Below, piece by piece: positions 54,022 through 63,784 of a stretch of 64,000 bases of DNA; within the stretch, counting starts at the first letter, position 1; the number at the start of each line of letters is the position of its first letter. The DNA is taken from assembly GCF_002443295.1 (NCBI RefSeq), contig NZ_BAOS01000003.1, forward strand, positions 124,001 through 188,000, written 5' to 3'. The translations under genes and the position numbers were made by a program. The notes beneath the pieces were generated by a model. The model did no database searches. It saw only the letters and a list, made by a program, of their open reading frames with translations, and was not told the origin of the DNA. This DNA comes from Candidatus Scalindua japonica. Its GTDB lineage: Bacteria; Planctomycetota; Brocadiia; Brocadiales; Scalinduaceae.

Positions 54022-57000
54022 ATGGAAAAAAAGAAAATTGTAAAAAAAAAAATTCCTGCTTCCAAAAAAATAAAGAAACCCGTTACTTCTAAAAAAACAG
54101 GTAAAGCTGAAATAACAAAAAATAAGGCACCTCTTAATGTAGATAAAGTGTTATCTAAAAAGATAACAACACTAAAGAACGCAGGCACCGTTCTCATCAA
54201 AGACAACTCAAGCAAAAGCACGAACGGTACTAAATCTTTTCCTATTGTCGGTATCGGGGCTTCTGCGGGTGGGCTTGAAGCGCTAGAGGGTTTTTTTGTA
54301 AGTATGCCTTCTCAATCCAACATTGCCATTATAGTTATCCAGCACCTTGCACCCAGGTACAAGAGCATCATGGGTTCTCTCCTGAAGAAATATACAAAGA
54401 TGAAGATATTTGAGATAAAGGACGGAATGAAGGTTGATCCGAACAGCATCTATCTCAATCCCCCTGATAATGATGTGGCTATTATGAGCGGTACCTTACA
54501 GTTGATCGAACCCCTGAAGTCCCATGCACTCAGACTGCCTATTGACAGTTTTTTTCGTTCACTTTCAGAAGACCAGGGCAAAATGGCAATTGGTATTGTC
54601 CTTTCCGGTACGGGGACAGATGGTACACTGGGGCTGAAGGCGATCAAGAGTGAGGGAGGAATGGCCATGGTACAGGATGAAGGCCAGGCAAAATATGACT
54701 CTATGCCAAGAAGCGCCATAAACACTGGCCTTGTTGACTATATCCTCCCCGTAGAAAAGATGCCGGATGAGCTTGCCAGATATGTTAAACATCCATATAT
54801 TGAAAAGGACGCAATTACCGGTACCACTGAGCAGAAATACCAGAACAATGTAACAAAGGTACTCATTCAGATCCGCAGCAAAACAGGTCATGACTTTTCC
54901 CACTATAAACAGAATACTATCCGCAGGAGAATTGAGAGGCGGATGGCCGTGCACCAGATAGACAAGATATCACACTATCTCGATTATATTCGTGAAAACC
55001 CGTTAGAAGTGACAACCCTTTACAAAGATCTTCTTATAGGGGTAACAAATTTCTTCAGAGATCCCGATGCGTTTGATATCCTGGAAAAAGAGATAATATC
55101 TGAAATCCTAAAGACCAGAAAGGGTGACAATATACGTGTATGGGTTCCCGGTTGTGCCACCGGAGAGGAGGCGTATTCCATAGCTGTTATCTTTGCGGAA
55201 CTCATTGAAAAGTCGCAAAAGCACTTCAATATTCAGATATTTGGTACCGATATAGATGAAGACGCCATAGAGTATGCGCGAGCGGCTATTTATCCGGAGA
55301 GTATTGCGGCAGATATATCGAAGGAGAGACTAAAACGTTTTTTTGTAAAAGAGGACAGTACCTATAAGGTAAACAAACAGATCCGTGAGATGTTGGTATT
55401 TGCCACCCAAAGCCTGATAAAAGATCCTCCTTTCTCCAGGCTGGATCTGGTCTCATGCAGAAACGTCCTGATCTATATGGACTCTGTGCTACAGAAAAGA
55501 ATACTGCCGGTTTTTCACTATACACTGAATAAGGATGGATATCTGTTTTTAGGTTCTTCAGAGACTATCGGAGAACATTCAGACCTTTTTTCAACAATGA
55601 ATTCTAAGTGGAAGATCTATAAACGGCAGGGAGAGCTTGCAGACAGAACCATTGGATATCCTATTACTGAGAATGTGGAACTTTCCAGGGAATTACCGGT
55701 TGTTGAAGGCAGGAAATATCTGAAGGAGACTAATATATATCAGATGGCAGAAAGGGAGATCCTGGATAAATACGCTCCGCCGTTTGTCCTGATTAATGAT
55801 AAACACGAAATCCTTTATGTTAATGGCAAGATACATAAGTACCTGTTGACACCTTCGGGTGTACCTGTCTTTAATATCCTGAAGATGGCACACGAAGACC
55901 TGCGCTACAAGCTGACTTCCGTTCTCCATAAACTGGGCAATAAACAAGAGGCTATTGTCAGCAGGGGGTTGAAGGTGAGGGATAATGGTAATTTCCGAAC
56001 GGTCGATCTGACCGTTAAACCCTTTTCTCCAGGAAAAGATACCGATGGGATGATAATGGTCATTTTTGAGGAAAAGGAACCTCCTGAAAAGCCCGCGAAG
56101 AGGAAAACAACCTCGGGTAGGACCAGAAAAGAAGACCCGCAGATAACAAATATGAAACAGGAGCTGAAGTCTGCAAAAGAGTATCTGCAGGCAACGATCG
56201 AAGAACTGGAGACATCCAACGAAGAGCTCAAGTCTGCTAATGAAGAGATGCAGTCTACCAATGAGGAGCTTCAGAGTACCAATGAGGAGTTGGAAACCTC
56301 TAAAGAAGAGCAACAGTCCACAAATGAGGAGCTGGAAACGGTAAACTCTGAACTCCAGAATAAGGTAAGCGAACTCTCACGCGCCAATAACGACCTCAAC
56401 AATCTTCTTGCAAGCACTGATATTGCTACTATTTTCCTTGATACCAAACTGAGTATAGTACGCTTTACCCCTTCATTGACAAAGTTATTTAATGTGCTGC
56501 CGTCAGATCTTAACCGTCATATTGGTGATATTACTGCAAAATTCAACTCCGATACGCTCTATCAGAATGCGGAAACAGTGCTGAATACATTAGTTCAAAC
56601 AGAGCAAGAGATCCAGGCCAATGACGGCAGCCGTTATAGTGTACGTATTTTACCCTATCGTACAGTTGAAAATCTCATTGATGGTATCGTATTGACGTTT
56701 GTGGATATAACGAATGTTACTAAGCTGAGAATTAAGGAGCAAGCGTTTCGTGAATATGCGGAGAACCTTGTTGAAACGGTGCGTGAGCCTCTTGTTGTGT
56801 TGGACTCCTGCCTGCGTGTAGTATCTGCAAACAGATCATTCTATCAGACATTCAAGGTTGCAGTACAAGAAACAGAAGGCAGATTTATTTACGATCTTGG
56901 GAATCGTCAATGGAATATTCCAAAGCTACGGAAATTATTGGAAGAAGTACTACCGGAGAAGAAAATTATAAATGATTTTGAAGTTGAGCATATTTTTGAA

Positions 57001-57426
57001 TCTATTGGTGAAAAAACTATGATACTCAATGCACGGCAAGTAATTCGAGAAGAAGAAGGAAGATTAATTCTTCTGGCCATAGAGGATGTCACTGAGCGGA
57101 ACAAAGCAGAAAAAGAAAAAATAGATGAAATAAAAAGCGTTACTGTATTTCCTGATAAAAATCCTAACCCCGTGCTACGAGTTAAAAGAGACGGCATTAT
57201 TGTATATGCCAACAATGCCTGTGAGCCTTTATTAAGTGAATGGAATACAGAGGTTAATAACCCAATATATGAAGACTTAATGCAAACAGTAAAGAATGTA
57301 TTACGCTCTGGAAAAGCCAAAGAAATTCAGGTTACAGCGGGTAGTACAATCTTCTCATTACAGTTTGTACCGGTAGCCGGAACAGATTATGTTAATGTTT
57401 ATGGTATTAAAAGTACCAGAAAATAA
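54022..57426 (+). CDS. CheB-CheR-PAS fusion protein without kinase domain
   Basis: Large cytoplasmic signalling protein (1134 aa). Order: Lys-rich tail (1-60); CheB methylesterase (about 70-255) with S81 in GIGASAGG, H108 in IQHLAP and D200 in GTGTDGTLG; CheR methyltransferase (about 285-535) with GCATGEEAYS and RNVLIYMD; a helical/PAS-like linker; a coiled coil with near-repeats of TNEELQSTNEELETSKEE (about 710-796); then three PAS-like domains to the end. No histidine kinase or receiver. Such fusions usually continue into a kinase; here the next genes are separate PAS kinases. Its last 20 codons and downstream leader are duplicated near 60 kb. Confidence 0.9.
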   Translation: MEKKKIVKKKIPASKKIKKPVTSKKTGKAEITKNKAPLNVDKVLSKKITTLKNAGTVLIKDNSSKSTNGTKSFPIVGIGASAGGLEALEGFFVSMPSQSNIAIIVIQHLAPRYKSIMGSLLKKYTKMKIFEIKDGMKVDPNSIYLNPPDNDVAIMSGTLQLIEPLKSHALRLPIDSFFRSLSEDQGKMAIGIVLSGTGTDGTLGLKAIKSEGGMAMVQDEGQAKYDSMPRSAINTGLVDYILPVEKMPDELARYVKHPYIEKDAITGTTEQKYQNNVTKVLIQIRSKTGHDFSHYKQNTIRRRIERRMAVHQIDKISHYLDYIRENPLEVTTLYKDLLIGVTNFFRDPDAFDILEKEIISEILKTRKGDNIRVWVPGCATGEEAYSIAVIFAELIEKSQKHFNIQIFGTDIDEDAIEYARAAIYPESIAADISKERLKRFFVKEDSTYKVNKQIREMLVFATQSLIKDPPFSRLDLVSCRNVLIYMDSVLQKRILPVFHYTLNKDGYLFLGSSETIGEHSDLFSTMNSKWKIYKRQGELADRTIGYPITENVELSRELPVVEGRKYLKETNIYQMAEREILDKYAPPFVLINDKHEILYVNGKIHKYLLTPSGVPVFNILKMAHEDLRYKLTSVLHKLGNKQEAIVSRGLKVRDNGNFRTVDLTVKPFSPGKDTDGMIMVIFEEKEPPEKPAKRKTTSGRTRKEDPQITNMKQELKSAKEYLQATIEELETSNEELKSANEEMQSTNEELQSTNEELETSKEEQQSTNEELETVNSELQNKVSELSRANNDLNNLLASTDIATIFLDTKLSIVRFTPSLTKLFNVLPSDLNRHIGDITAKFNSDTLYQNAETVLNTLVQTEQEIQANDGSRYSVRILPYRTVENLIDGIVLTFVDITNVTKLRIKEQAFREYAENLVETVREPLVVLDSCLRVVSANRSFYQTFKVAVQETEGRFIYDLGNRQWNIPKLRKLLEEVLPEKKIINDFEVEHIFESIGEKTMILNARQVIREEEGRLILLAIEDVTERNKAEKEKIDEIKSVTVFPDKNPNPVLRVKRDGIIVYANNACEPLLSEWNTEVNNPIYEDLMQTVKNVLRSGKAKEIQVTAGSTIFSLQFVPVAGTDYVNVYGIKSTRK

Positions 57427-57572
57427 GAAGATTGATAAAGAATAAAAAACAAATAACAAACAAAATCAGTAGGCAAAGCCTAAGACTTGCGCCTATTGGA
57501 GAAAGCAGCCCAGAACGGTTGCCCTTCGAAACACGTATTTTTTTAATAACATTTGTCTGAGTTGTAACGAAA

Positions 57573-57977
57573 ATGAAGAGAGAAAATCCTGACGAGAAAA
57601 AATCGCCTGAACTTCGTAAAAAAGCAGAGAAAAAGCTCAGTCATGAGACAATAGATATAGAGAAACTCTCAGAGGCAGACGTCCGCAAACTGGCACAAAA
57701 GCTCCAAGTGTATCAGATAGAGCTGGATTTGCAGAATAAAGAGCTCAGGATGTCACAGCAGAAACTTGAAGCTTCAAGAGACAGGTATTCAAGGTTATAT
57801 GATTTTGCTCCGGTTGGGTATCTTACCATTAGTGAAAAAGGATTAGTTCTTGAGGCTAATCTAACATACGCCTTAATGTTAGGTTTGGAGCGAGGTTCGT
57901 TAATAAAAAACGATTGTCAGATTTTATTGCCAGGGAAGATCAAGATATATTTTATCTTTATCACAAACATGTTTTAA
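57573..57977 (+). CDS. PAS sensor histidine kinase, N-terminal part (before -1 frameshift)
   Basis: First part (134 codons) of a kinase gene whose frame breaks at 57905-57911. Residues 1-110 align along their whole length with the protein at 60228: MKRENPDEKKSPELRKKAEKK, the helix LAQKLQVYQIELDLQNKEL, and the PAS start YDFAPVGYLTISEKGLVLEANLT. After LERGSLIKN the frame drifts into 22 residues unrelated to the paralogue. With a -1 shift it continues as RLSDFIARED, matching the paralogue without a gap. Start ATG 57573 is conserved with its leader in the copy. Confidence 0.82.
   Translation: MKRENPDEKKSPELRKKAEKKLSHETIDIEKLSEADVRKLAQKLQVYQIELDLQNKELRMSQQKLEASRDRYSRLYDFAPVGYLTISEKGLVLEANLTYALMLGLERGSLIKNDCQILLPGKIKIYFIFITNMF
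57905..57911 (+). promoter_or_regulatory. Candidate -1 frameshift slippery heptamer A_AAA_AAC
   Basis: The zero frame reads ATA AAA AAC, giving the classical heptamer A_AAA_AAC. A -1 slip joins the two halves exactly where the alignment with the paralogue demands. Alternatives are transcriptional slippage on six A, a true deletion, or a sequencing error. Confidence 0.55.
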
Positions 57978-59374
57978 AATCAAAAAAACGGGAAATATGT
58001 AAATTAAGAATGATGAAAAAGGATGGTACTCAATTCTATGCACAACTGGAAAGTGAAATAGAGTTTGATCAAAATGGCCATCAATGCAGGATAATCATAA
58101 CTGACATCACTATACAAAAGCGGGGGGAGGAGTCTCTCCGGCAGCAATTCCATATCAATAAGACTATTACGGACAATGCCGCATCATGCCTTTTCATGAT
58201 GGACAAACAAGGCTATCCTACATTTATGAATCCCGCTGCCGAAGCGGTAACGGGCTACACACTGGATCAGATCTGTGCAATGCCGCTTCACGATTCAATT
58301 CACCACCATCATCCTGACGGAAGACCGTATCCAAAGTGTAATTGTCCCATTGACAATGCCGAGGCGGAAATGAAGGGTTACGAGGACATATTTATTCGCA
58401 GGGACGGTACCTTTTTCCCCGTGATCTGTTATATTGCGCCGCTGGAGGAGAAAGGTAAAGATGTTGGTTGCGTTCTGGAATTTCACGACGTAACCGAACA
58501 GAAGAAAGTGGAGAGAGAGTTGCTAAAACACAAAGAACAATTAGAAACTCTTGTCGATGAAAGGACGAAAGCATTAGAAGAAAAAGTTCTGAAATTAAAC
58601 AAAAGCGAAAAAGCCCTGCTCTATATGCTTGAGGATATGAAATACGTTTCTAAGAAGCTAAAACAACGCTCTGCAGAACTTGAAGCATCTAACGAAGAGC
58701 TGAATACTTTCAGTTACTCGGTTTCACATGACCTGCAGGCGCCATTAAGAGGTATAGATGGTTTTAGCAAGATACTCATCACGGAATATGCAGATGTTCT
58801 TGATGAGCAGGGAAAATCACATCTGCAGCGTATACGTAAAGCAACCATGAAAATGTCACATCTCATCAACGATTTGTTATCGTTCTCACGTATATCCAGC
58901 TATAAAACAAGATATGAGTCTCTTGATTTAAGCCAGAAAGTCGGGAGTATCGCAATAGAACTTAAGGAGGCTAGTGAGGCTGGGCACCGGGTAGATTTTA
59001 TTATACAGGAAGGAGTTGTTGCTTATGGGGACAATAAATTGTTGAATATTGTACTTGATAATTTATTACAAAATGCCTGGAAGTTTACGGCAAAAAAACC
59101 CAGGGCAAAGATAGAGTTCGGGGTTACACATGTTAATGGTGAAGAGGTATATTTTATTCGAGATAACGGCGTTGGTTTCGATATGAAATATGCAGGCAAG
59201 CTCTTTGGTACCTTTCAGCGTCTGCATTCCGAGAAAGAGTATATGGGAACCGGGATCGGTCTGGCGACGGTCAGACGCATCATAAATCGGCATGGTGGAC
59301 AGGTATGGGCCGAAGGGCAGGAAGAAAAAGGTGCAATTTTTTATTTTAAACTTCCAGGTATAAAAAAGAAATGA
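57914..59374 (+). CDS. PAS sensor histidine kinase, C-terminal part (after -1 frameshift)
   Basis: Continuation of the gene from 57573 (486 codons from the nominal TTG 57914, which has no ribosome-binding site). It holds the end of PAS 1 (IIITDITIQKRGEE), a second PAS (about 77-195, ending EFHDVTEQKKVE), a coiled coil, a HisKA domain with the phospho-acceptor in SYSVSHDLQAPLRG (H272 of this part), and HATPase motifs N box DNLLQNAWKF, G1 DNGVGFD and G2 GTGIGLATV. The tail overlaps the receiver gene at 59371 (ATGA), a typical phytochrome-like kinase/receiver pairing. PAS input ligand unknown. Confidence 0.9.
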   Translation: MSDFIAREDQDIFYLYHKHVLKSKKREICKLRMMKKDGTQFYAQLESEIEFDQNGHQCRIIITDITIQKRGEESLRQQFHINKTITDNAASCLFMMDKQGYPTFMNPAAEAVTGYTLDQICAMPLHDSIHHHHPDGRPYPKCNCPIDNAEAEMKGYEDIFIRRDGTFFPVICYIAPLEEKGKDVGCVLEFHDVTEQKKVERELLKHKEQLETLVDERTKALEEKVLKLNKSEKALLYMLEDMKYVSKKLKQRSAELEASNEELNTFSYSVSHDLQAPLRGIDGFSKILITEYADVLDEQGKSHLQRIRKATMKMSHLINDLLSFSRISSYKTRYESLDLSQKVGSIAIELKEASEAGHRVDFIIQEGVVAYGDNKLLNIVLDNLLQNAWKFTAKKPRAKIEFGVTHVNGEEVYFIRDNGVGFDMKYAGKLFGTFQRLHSEKEYMGTGIGLATVRRIINRHGGQVWAEGQEEKGAIFYFKLPGIKKK

Positions 59375-59826
59375 GCTCCAGTATGAAAAAAGAAATTAGG
59401 GTTTTATTGGTAGAAGATAATTCAGACGATGTTATTTTTATATTGAATGTATTAAAAGCGCAGAAAAATATTTGCAATGATATTGATGTGGTTACTGATG
59501 GTGCAGAAGCCCTGGACTACCTATTTAAGGAGAGGGATTCTGGACACCATTATAAGCATATCTTACCAACATTTATCATTATGGATATAAAACTGCCCAA
59601 AGTGAATGGGTTGGAGGTATTGCAGAAAATACGCGCTGACGAACGGACAGCATTTATTCCTGTTATCCTTCTGACTTCGTCAACACACCAGGGAGACCTG
59701 ATCAATGGTTACAAATATGGTTGTAACAGCTATGTATCGAAACCCATAGAGTTTGAACAATTTGCTGAAACGGTGAAAAATATCGGATTATACTGGTCGC
59801 TGGTGAATGAAACACCATCATTATAA
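59371..59826 (+). CDS. Rcp1-type single-domain response regulator
   Basis: Receiver of 151 aa of the Rcp1 class. Acidic pair in LLVEDNSDDV, acceptor Asp in IIMDIKLPKVNG, Thr/Ser in LLTSSTHQGD, Lys in YVSKPIEFEQF. The ATG overlaps the kinase stop by four bases, so this is the likely phosphotransfer partner of the upstream kinase. Confidence 0.92.
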   Translation: MSSSMKKEIRVLLVEDNSDDVIFILNVLKAQKNICNDIDVVTDGAEALDYLFKERDSGHHYKHILPTFIIMDIKLPKVNGLEVLQKIRADERTAFIPVILLTSSTHQGDLINGYKYGCNSYVSKPIEFEQFAETVKNIGLYWSLVNETPSL

Positions 59827-59844
59827 TAAGAGGAGGAAACGAGC

Positions 59845-60093
59845 AGACTGATTCATGTATTGATAGTTTGAAACCAGGGAAGGCGCGCATGATAGTTGAG
59901 GAAAGAGAAGCCGGCAGCCTTTTGCTTTTATTAAGCGGGAAATGCATGAGGCAAAGAATCGTGCTACATAGCTCACTGATGAAATAAGAAATTGAAGTTT
60001 CCGCAGACAGGACGATTATCTTTTTTACCATTTGTACCAGTAGTCGGAACAGAATATGCTAATGTTTATGATGTTGGAATTACCAGAGACTGA
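59845..60093 (+). pseudogene. Fossils of a receiver start and of a CheB-CheR-PAS C-terminus
   Basis: 59845-59875 reads LIHVLIV then stop, like the start IHVLVVEDSE of the hybrid kinase at 61521. 59884-59950 reads ARMIVEEREAGSLLLLL and, in another frame, KREMHEAKNRAT, comparable to ARQVIREEEGRLILLAIEDV of the fusion protein. 60031-60093 reads FVPVVGTEYANVYDVGITRD and stop, nearly the fusion protein's last residues (FVPVAGTDYVNVYGIKSTRK). These are decayed remains of a duplicated copy of the upstream genes. Confidence 0.78.
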
Positions 60094-60227
60094 TAAGGTT
60101 GATAAATGGTAAAAAACAAACGTATGGTGAGGCTTTAATCTTGCTCCTTTTGGGGAAACAACTCTGAAGGGCCGCCATGCGAAACACGTAATTATTTTTC
60201 ATAACATTTATCGCATTTGTAACGAAA

Positions 60228-61364
60228 ATGAAGAAAGAACACCCTGACGAAAAAAAACCGTCTGAACTTCACAAAAAAGCAGAGAAAAAAATCAAACCTG
60301 AAACAATAGGTATAAAAAAACTCTCTGATGCAGAAGTACGCAGACTGGCACACAAGCTTCAGGTATGCCAGATAGAGTTAGAGATGAAGAATGAAGAACT
60401 CAGAAAGACCCGGTTAGCGAGTGAAGAGCTATGCCGGAAATATTTAGCCCTATACGACTACGCCCCGGTTGGATATTTGACTATTGATCATAATGGATTA
60501 ATTATTGATGCCAATCTTACACTGGCAACAATGCTGGGCATAGAACGCGGCTTTCTGATAAATAAACTACTGTCCGCATACATCACCAGAGAATATAAGG
60601 ACAAATACTATCTATACAGAAGGAAAAATTATGAAAAGTTATTACATAATAGTTGTGAATTAAAGATGGTTAAAAAGGGTGGGGCCGCATTCCATGTACA
60701 GCTCAAATGTGAGGTGGCAAGGGATTCAGATGAGAATCCCAAATTCTGGAAAGTAATTGTAACTGATATCACCAGGCAAAAATGGCTTGGTGAAGAATTG
60801 AAAAAAAGTGAAAGGCGTCTCAACGAAACTCAGCGTTTGGCTAAAACAGGAAGTTGGGAGTATAGCCTTGAAAACAAACAAATTACATGGTCTAATGGAC
60901 AGTATAAAATTTTTGGATATGAACCAGCAGAATTTGAGCTTACCTATCATAACATTGTTAAAGCGGTTCATCCGAATGACCGTAAAACTTTTTTAGAAAA
61001 TAACCGCCGTAGTATTAATGAAAATAAATCATATAGTTATGAATATAGAATAATTCGGCCTGACGGTGCCGTGTTGTACCTTCATTCAAAAGCAATACTA
61101 ATAAAGGACGATTCAGGAAAGTTACTTAAGATGCAGGGAACATCCGTGGATGTATCTGAGCAGAAGCAAGCCGCGTTAAAGTTAAAAGAAACTCAAAGAC
61201 AATTGGAATCTCTTGTCGACAAAAGGACCAGAGAATTGAAGGGAAGAGTAGCTGAACTGGAACGTTATCATGACGCCACCGTGGACCGCGAACTGAGAAT
61301 AAAGGAACTGCGGGATGAAAACGAGAAACTTAAGGATAGATTGAAAAAAAGGGATGAGATATAA
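60228..61364 (+). CDS. Kinase-less tandem PAS protein, paralogue of the kinase at 57573
   Basis: 378-residue protein. Residues 1-175 are the same N-terminal helix and PAS 1 as in the kinase at 57573 (LAHKLQVCQIELEMKNEEL, YDYAPVGYLTIDHNGLI, VTDITRQK). A second, unrelated PAS follows (about 185-310, LAKTGSWEYSLENKQITWS to DVSEQKQA), then a charged coiled coil to the end (LRDENEKLKDRLKKRDE). No HisKA or HATPase. It may act through dimerisation or feed the hybrid kinase downstream at 61521. Its start and leader copy those of 57573. Confidence 0.85.
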   Translation: MKKEHPDEKKPSELHKKAEKKIKPETIGIKKLSDAEVRRLAHKLQVCQIELEMKNEELRKTRLASEELCRKYLALYDYAPVGYLTIDHNGLIIDANLTLATMLGIERGFLINKLLSAYITREYKDKYYLYRRKNYEKLLHNSCELKMVKKGGAAFHVQLKCEVARDSDENPKFWKVIVTDITRQKWLGEELKKSERRLNETQRLAKTGSWEYSLENKQITWSNGQYKIFGYEPAEFELTYHNIVKAVHPNDRKTFLENNRRSINENKSYSYEYRIIRPDGAVLYLHSKAILIKDDSGKLLKMQGTSVDVSEQKQAALKLKETQRQLESLVDKRTRELKGRVAELERYHDATVDRELRIKELRDENEKLKDRLKKRDEI

Positions 61365-61520
61365 ATCCCCCTATCGAATAGAGAAAGCATAAGCATATAA
61401 AAAACACAAAAGAAAGAAAAAATGATTTTAGAGTTTGAGAGATTTACTGAAGTGCCGAACTAACAGGGACTATACTGGTTGCTCTTCAATGATCCACCAC
61501 TTTAGAAAAAGAGAGTTTGA

Positions 61521-63764
61521 ATGAATAAGTCAATTCATGTATTGGTAGTAGAAGATTCAGAAGACGACACGTTATTGATTATCGAGGAAATAAGACGCGG
61601 GGGATTTGAACCAACTTTTGAACGAGTGGAAACGTATGAACACATGGAAGTTGCGCTCGATAAGGGGGGATGGGATGTTGTTATCTCAGATTATGCAATG
61701 CCTATTTTCAATGCACCGGCGGCATTGAAACTACTTCAGGAAAAAAAGAGTAATGTTCCATTTATTATTATCTCCGGAGCAATTGGAGAAGATGTTGCTG
61801 TGGCAATGATGAAAGCGGGAGCGCACGATTACCTCATGAAAGACAATCTTGCCCGTCTTGTTCCTGCAATTGAGCGGGAAATGCAAGAGGCATCGAATCG
61901 TACCGAACGCATACAGATAAAAAGAGAAATTGAACATCTTGCCTCCTTTCCGCAGATGAATACCGATCCTATTTTAGAGGTAAATTTTTACGGGATGGTT
62001 ACTTTTTATAATAGTGCAGCTTGCAAGATAATAGATAAATTAGGTCTCAAAAAAGACGCAAACCTGTTTTACCACAAAGATATAAAAGAGATCCTTAAAG
62101 GTATTAATAAGAAAAATGGAAAACACTTATGCCGTGATGTAAAAATAGGGAGTTTAACATTTGAAGAGAATATATATCTTATACCAGAGTTTAAAGTTTT
62201 GCGCATTTACGCGAGAGACATCACAGAGCGCAAGCAGGCAGAAGAGAAGTTGTATGAGAGTGAGGTGCGATTTAGAAGTATTTTTGAACAGGCAGCCGTA
62301 GGCATAATACATGTTGCCGGGAATGGTAGATTTCTCAAAGCTAATAAGTGTTTTTGTAAAATCATAGGATATACAGAGTTGGAAATACTTGAACGTACGT
62401 TCTGGGACATTACTCATCCGGATGATATTCATAAACAAGAACAGTCTCGAAGAAATGTTCTTGAGGGGAAAGCTTCCAGCTATAACATAGAAAAACGTTA
62501 CATCAGGAAAGACAATTCCATTATCTGGGTGAATCTATCGGTGTCACTGGTACGAAAACCTGGAGGTGAACCGCATTACTTTGTTTCCGTTGTCGAGGAG
62601 ATCACCGAACGCAAGAAGATTCAGGAAACACTCTTACAGTCAGAGAAATTAAGATCCCTTGGTACAATAACAGCAGGGATTGCCCATGATTTTAATAATA
62701 TCCTGACGCCAATTAAGGGTTATGCTGATATTATGCTGAAAAAACTGCCTTCCTCCGATCCTTTATATGAGAATCTGGAACATATTTTAAAATCAGTATA
62801 CCGGGCCGAAGAGATGGTGAAGCAAATTTTATTGTTCAGTAAGAAAGCCAAAATAGAACAGAAACCAGTAGCGTTGGGTCTAATTGTTGAAGAGGTGGTT
62901 AATCTGCTGCAACCTATCATCCCTACGACTATTGAAATTCGTCAACGACTTGACGATTCCTGTGAAAAAATCCAGGCTGACCCATCGCAAATGCATCAGC
63001 TCATTATGAATCTCTGTACCAATGCCTTACAGGCGATGGAAGAAAAGGGCGGTGTGCTCACTATCGATATGAAGCAGGTCAAAATTGACGGCTTAACAGC
63101 GAAATATCATCTTAACCTGAATGAGGCTGAATATATACGTTTAACTGTTACTGATACCGGAATTGGTATGGACAAAGCTACTAAAAATCGTATTTTTGAA
63201 CCATTCTTCACTACAAAAGCAGTTGATAAGGGGACAGGTTTAGGGATGTCAATGGTTCACGGCATTGTGAATAGTCATCATGGCGACATTCATGTATACA
63301 GTTCTCCGGGAAAAGGTACATCATTTCATATCTTTCTACCTGTCATCAAATATGAATTGGAACCTGAGAAAAGAGAGACGGCAGAGATTGTGTGTGGGCA
63401 GGAATCTATTCTGGTTGTCGATGATAATGAAGATGTTACAAAGATTATGAAGCAGATGCTGGAAAGTCTTGGCTATAAAGTAGATATTTACAAAATCAGT
63501 ATTGAAGCGTTGAAAGCTTTTCATAAGCAGCCGGACAAATATGATTTACTGATTTCCGATTTAACAATGCCGAAGATGACCGGATTGGATTTGTCAGAAA
63601 AGATACAGAAGCTCCATCCGGGATTTCCGATCATAATTATAACAGGTTACTGCGACACTCTTACAAAGGATACTCAAAGAGAGTATGGTATTAAAAAAAT
63701 TATCAAGAAGCCGATTATGATGGAAGAACTGGCTAAAACCGTTCGGGAAATTCTGGATAAGTGA
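61521..63764 (+). CDS. Hybrid histidine kinase REC-PAS-HK-REC
   Basis: 747 aa, soluble. Order: receiver 1 (5-125) with acceptor D57 (VVISDYAMP) and SGA in place of the usual Thr; a PAS-like region (about 145-235); a PAS/PAC domain (about 240-370); HisKA with H389 in GIAHDFNNILTPIKG; HATPase with NLCTNALQAM, DTGIGMD and GLGMSMVHGIV; receiver 2 (about 630-745) with D680 (LLISDLTMPKMTG), IITG and KKPI. The HDFNN box marks the NtrB-like kinases. GAGAG precedes the ATG. It probably transfers phosphate to its own receiver 2 or to the receiver that follows at 63785. Confidence 0.92.
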   Translation: MNKSIHVLVVEDSEDDTLLIIEEIRRGGFEPTFERVETYEHMEVALDKGGWDVVISDYAMPIFNAPAALKLLQEKKSNVPFIIISGAIGEDVAVAMMKAGAHDYLMKDNLARLVPAIEREMQEASNRTERIQIKREIEHLASFPQMNTDPILEVNFYGMVTFYNSAACKIIDKLGLKKDANLFYHKDIKEILKGINKKNGKHLCRDVKIGSLTFEENIYLIPEFKVLRIYARDITERKQAEEKLYESEVRFRSIFEQAAVGIIHVAGNGRFLKANKCFCKIIGYTELEILERTFWDITHPDDIHKQEQSRRNVLEGKASSYNIEKRYIRKDNSIIWVNLSVSLVRKPGGEPHYFVSVVEEITERKKIQETLLQSEKLRSLGTITAGIAHDFNNILTPIKGYADIMLKKLPSSDPLYENLEHILKSVYRAEEMVKQILLFSKKAKIEQKPVALGLIVEEVVNLLQPIIPTTIEIRQRLDDSCEKIQADPSQMHQLIMNLCTNALQAMEEKGGVLTIDMKQVKIDGLTAKYHLNLNEAEYIRLTVTDTGIGMDKATKNRIFEPFFTTKAVDKGTGLGMSMVHGIVNSHHGDIHVYSSPGKGTSFHIFLPVIKYELEPEKRETAEIVCGQESILVVDDNEDVTKIMKQMLESLGYKVDIYKISIEALKAFHKQPDKYDLLISDLTMPKMTGLDLSEKIQKLHPGFPIIIITGYCDTLTKDTQREYGIKKIIKKPIMMEELAKTVREILDK

Positions 63765-63784
63765 TTTAATGGAGGATTATTGAA

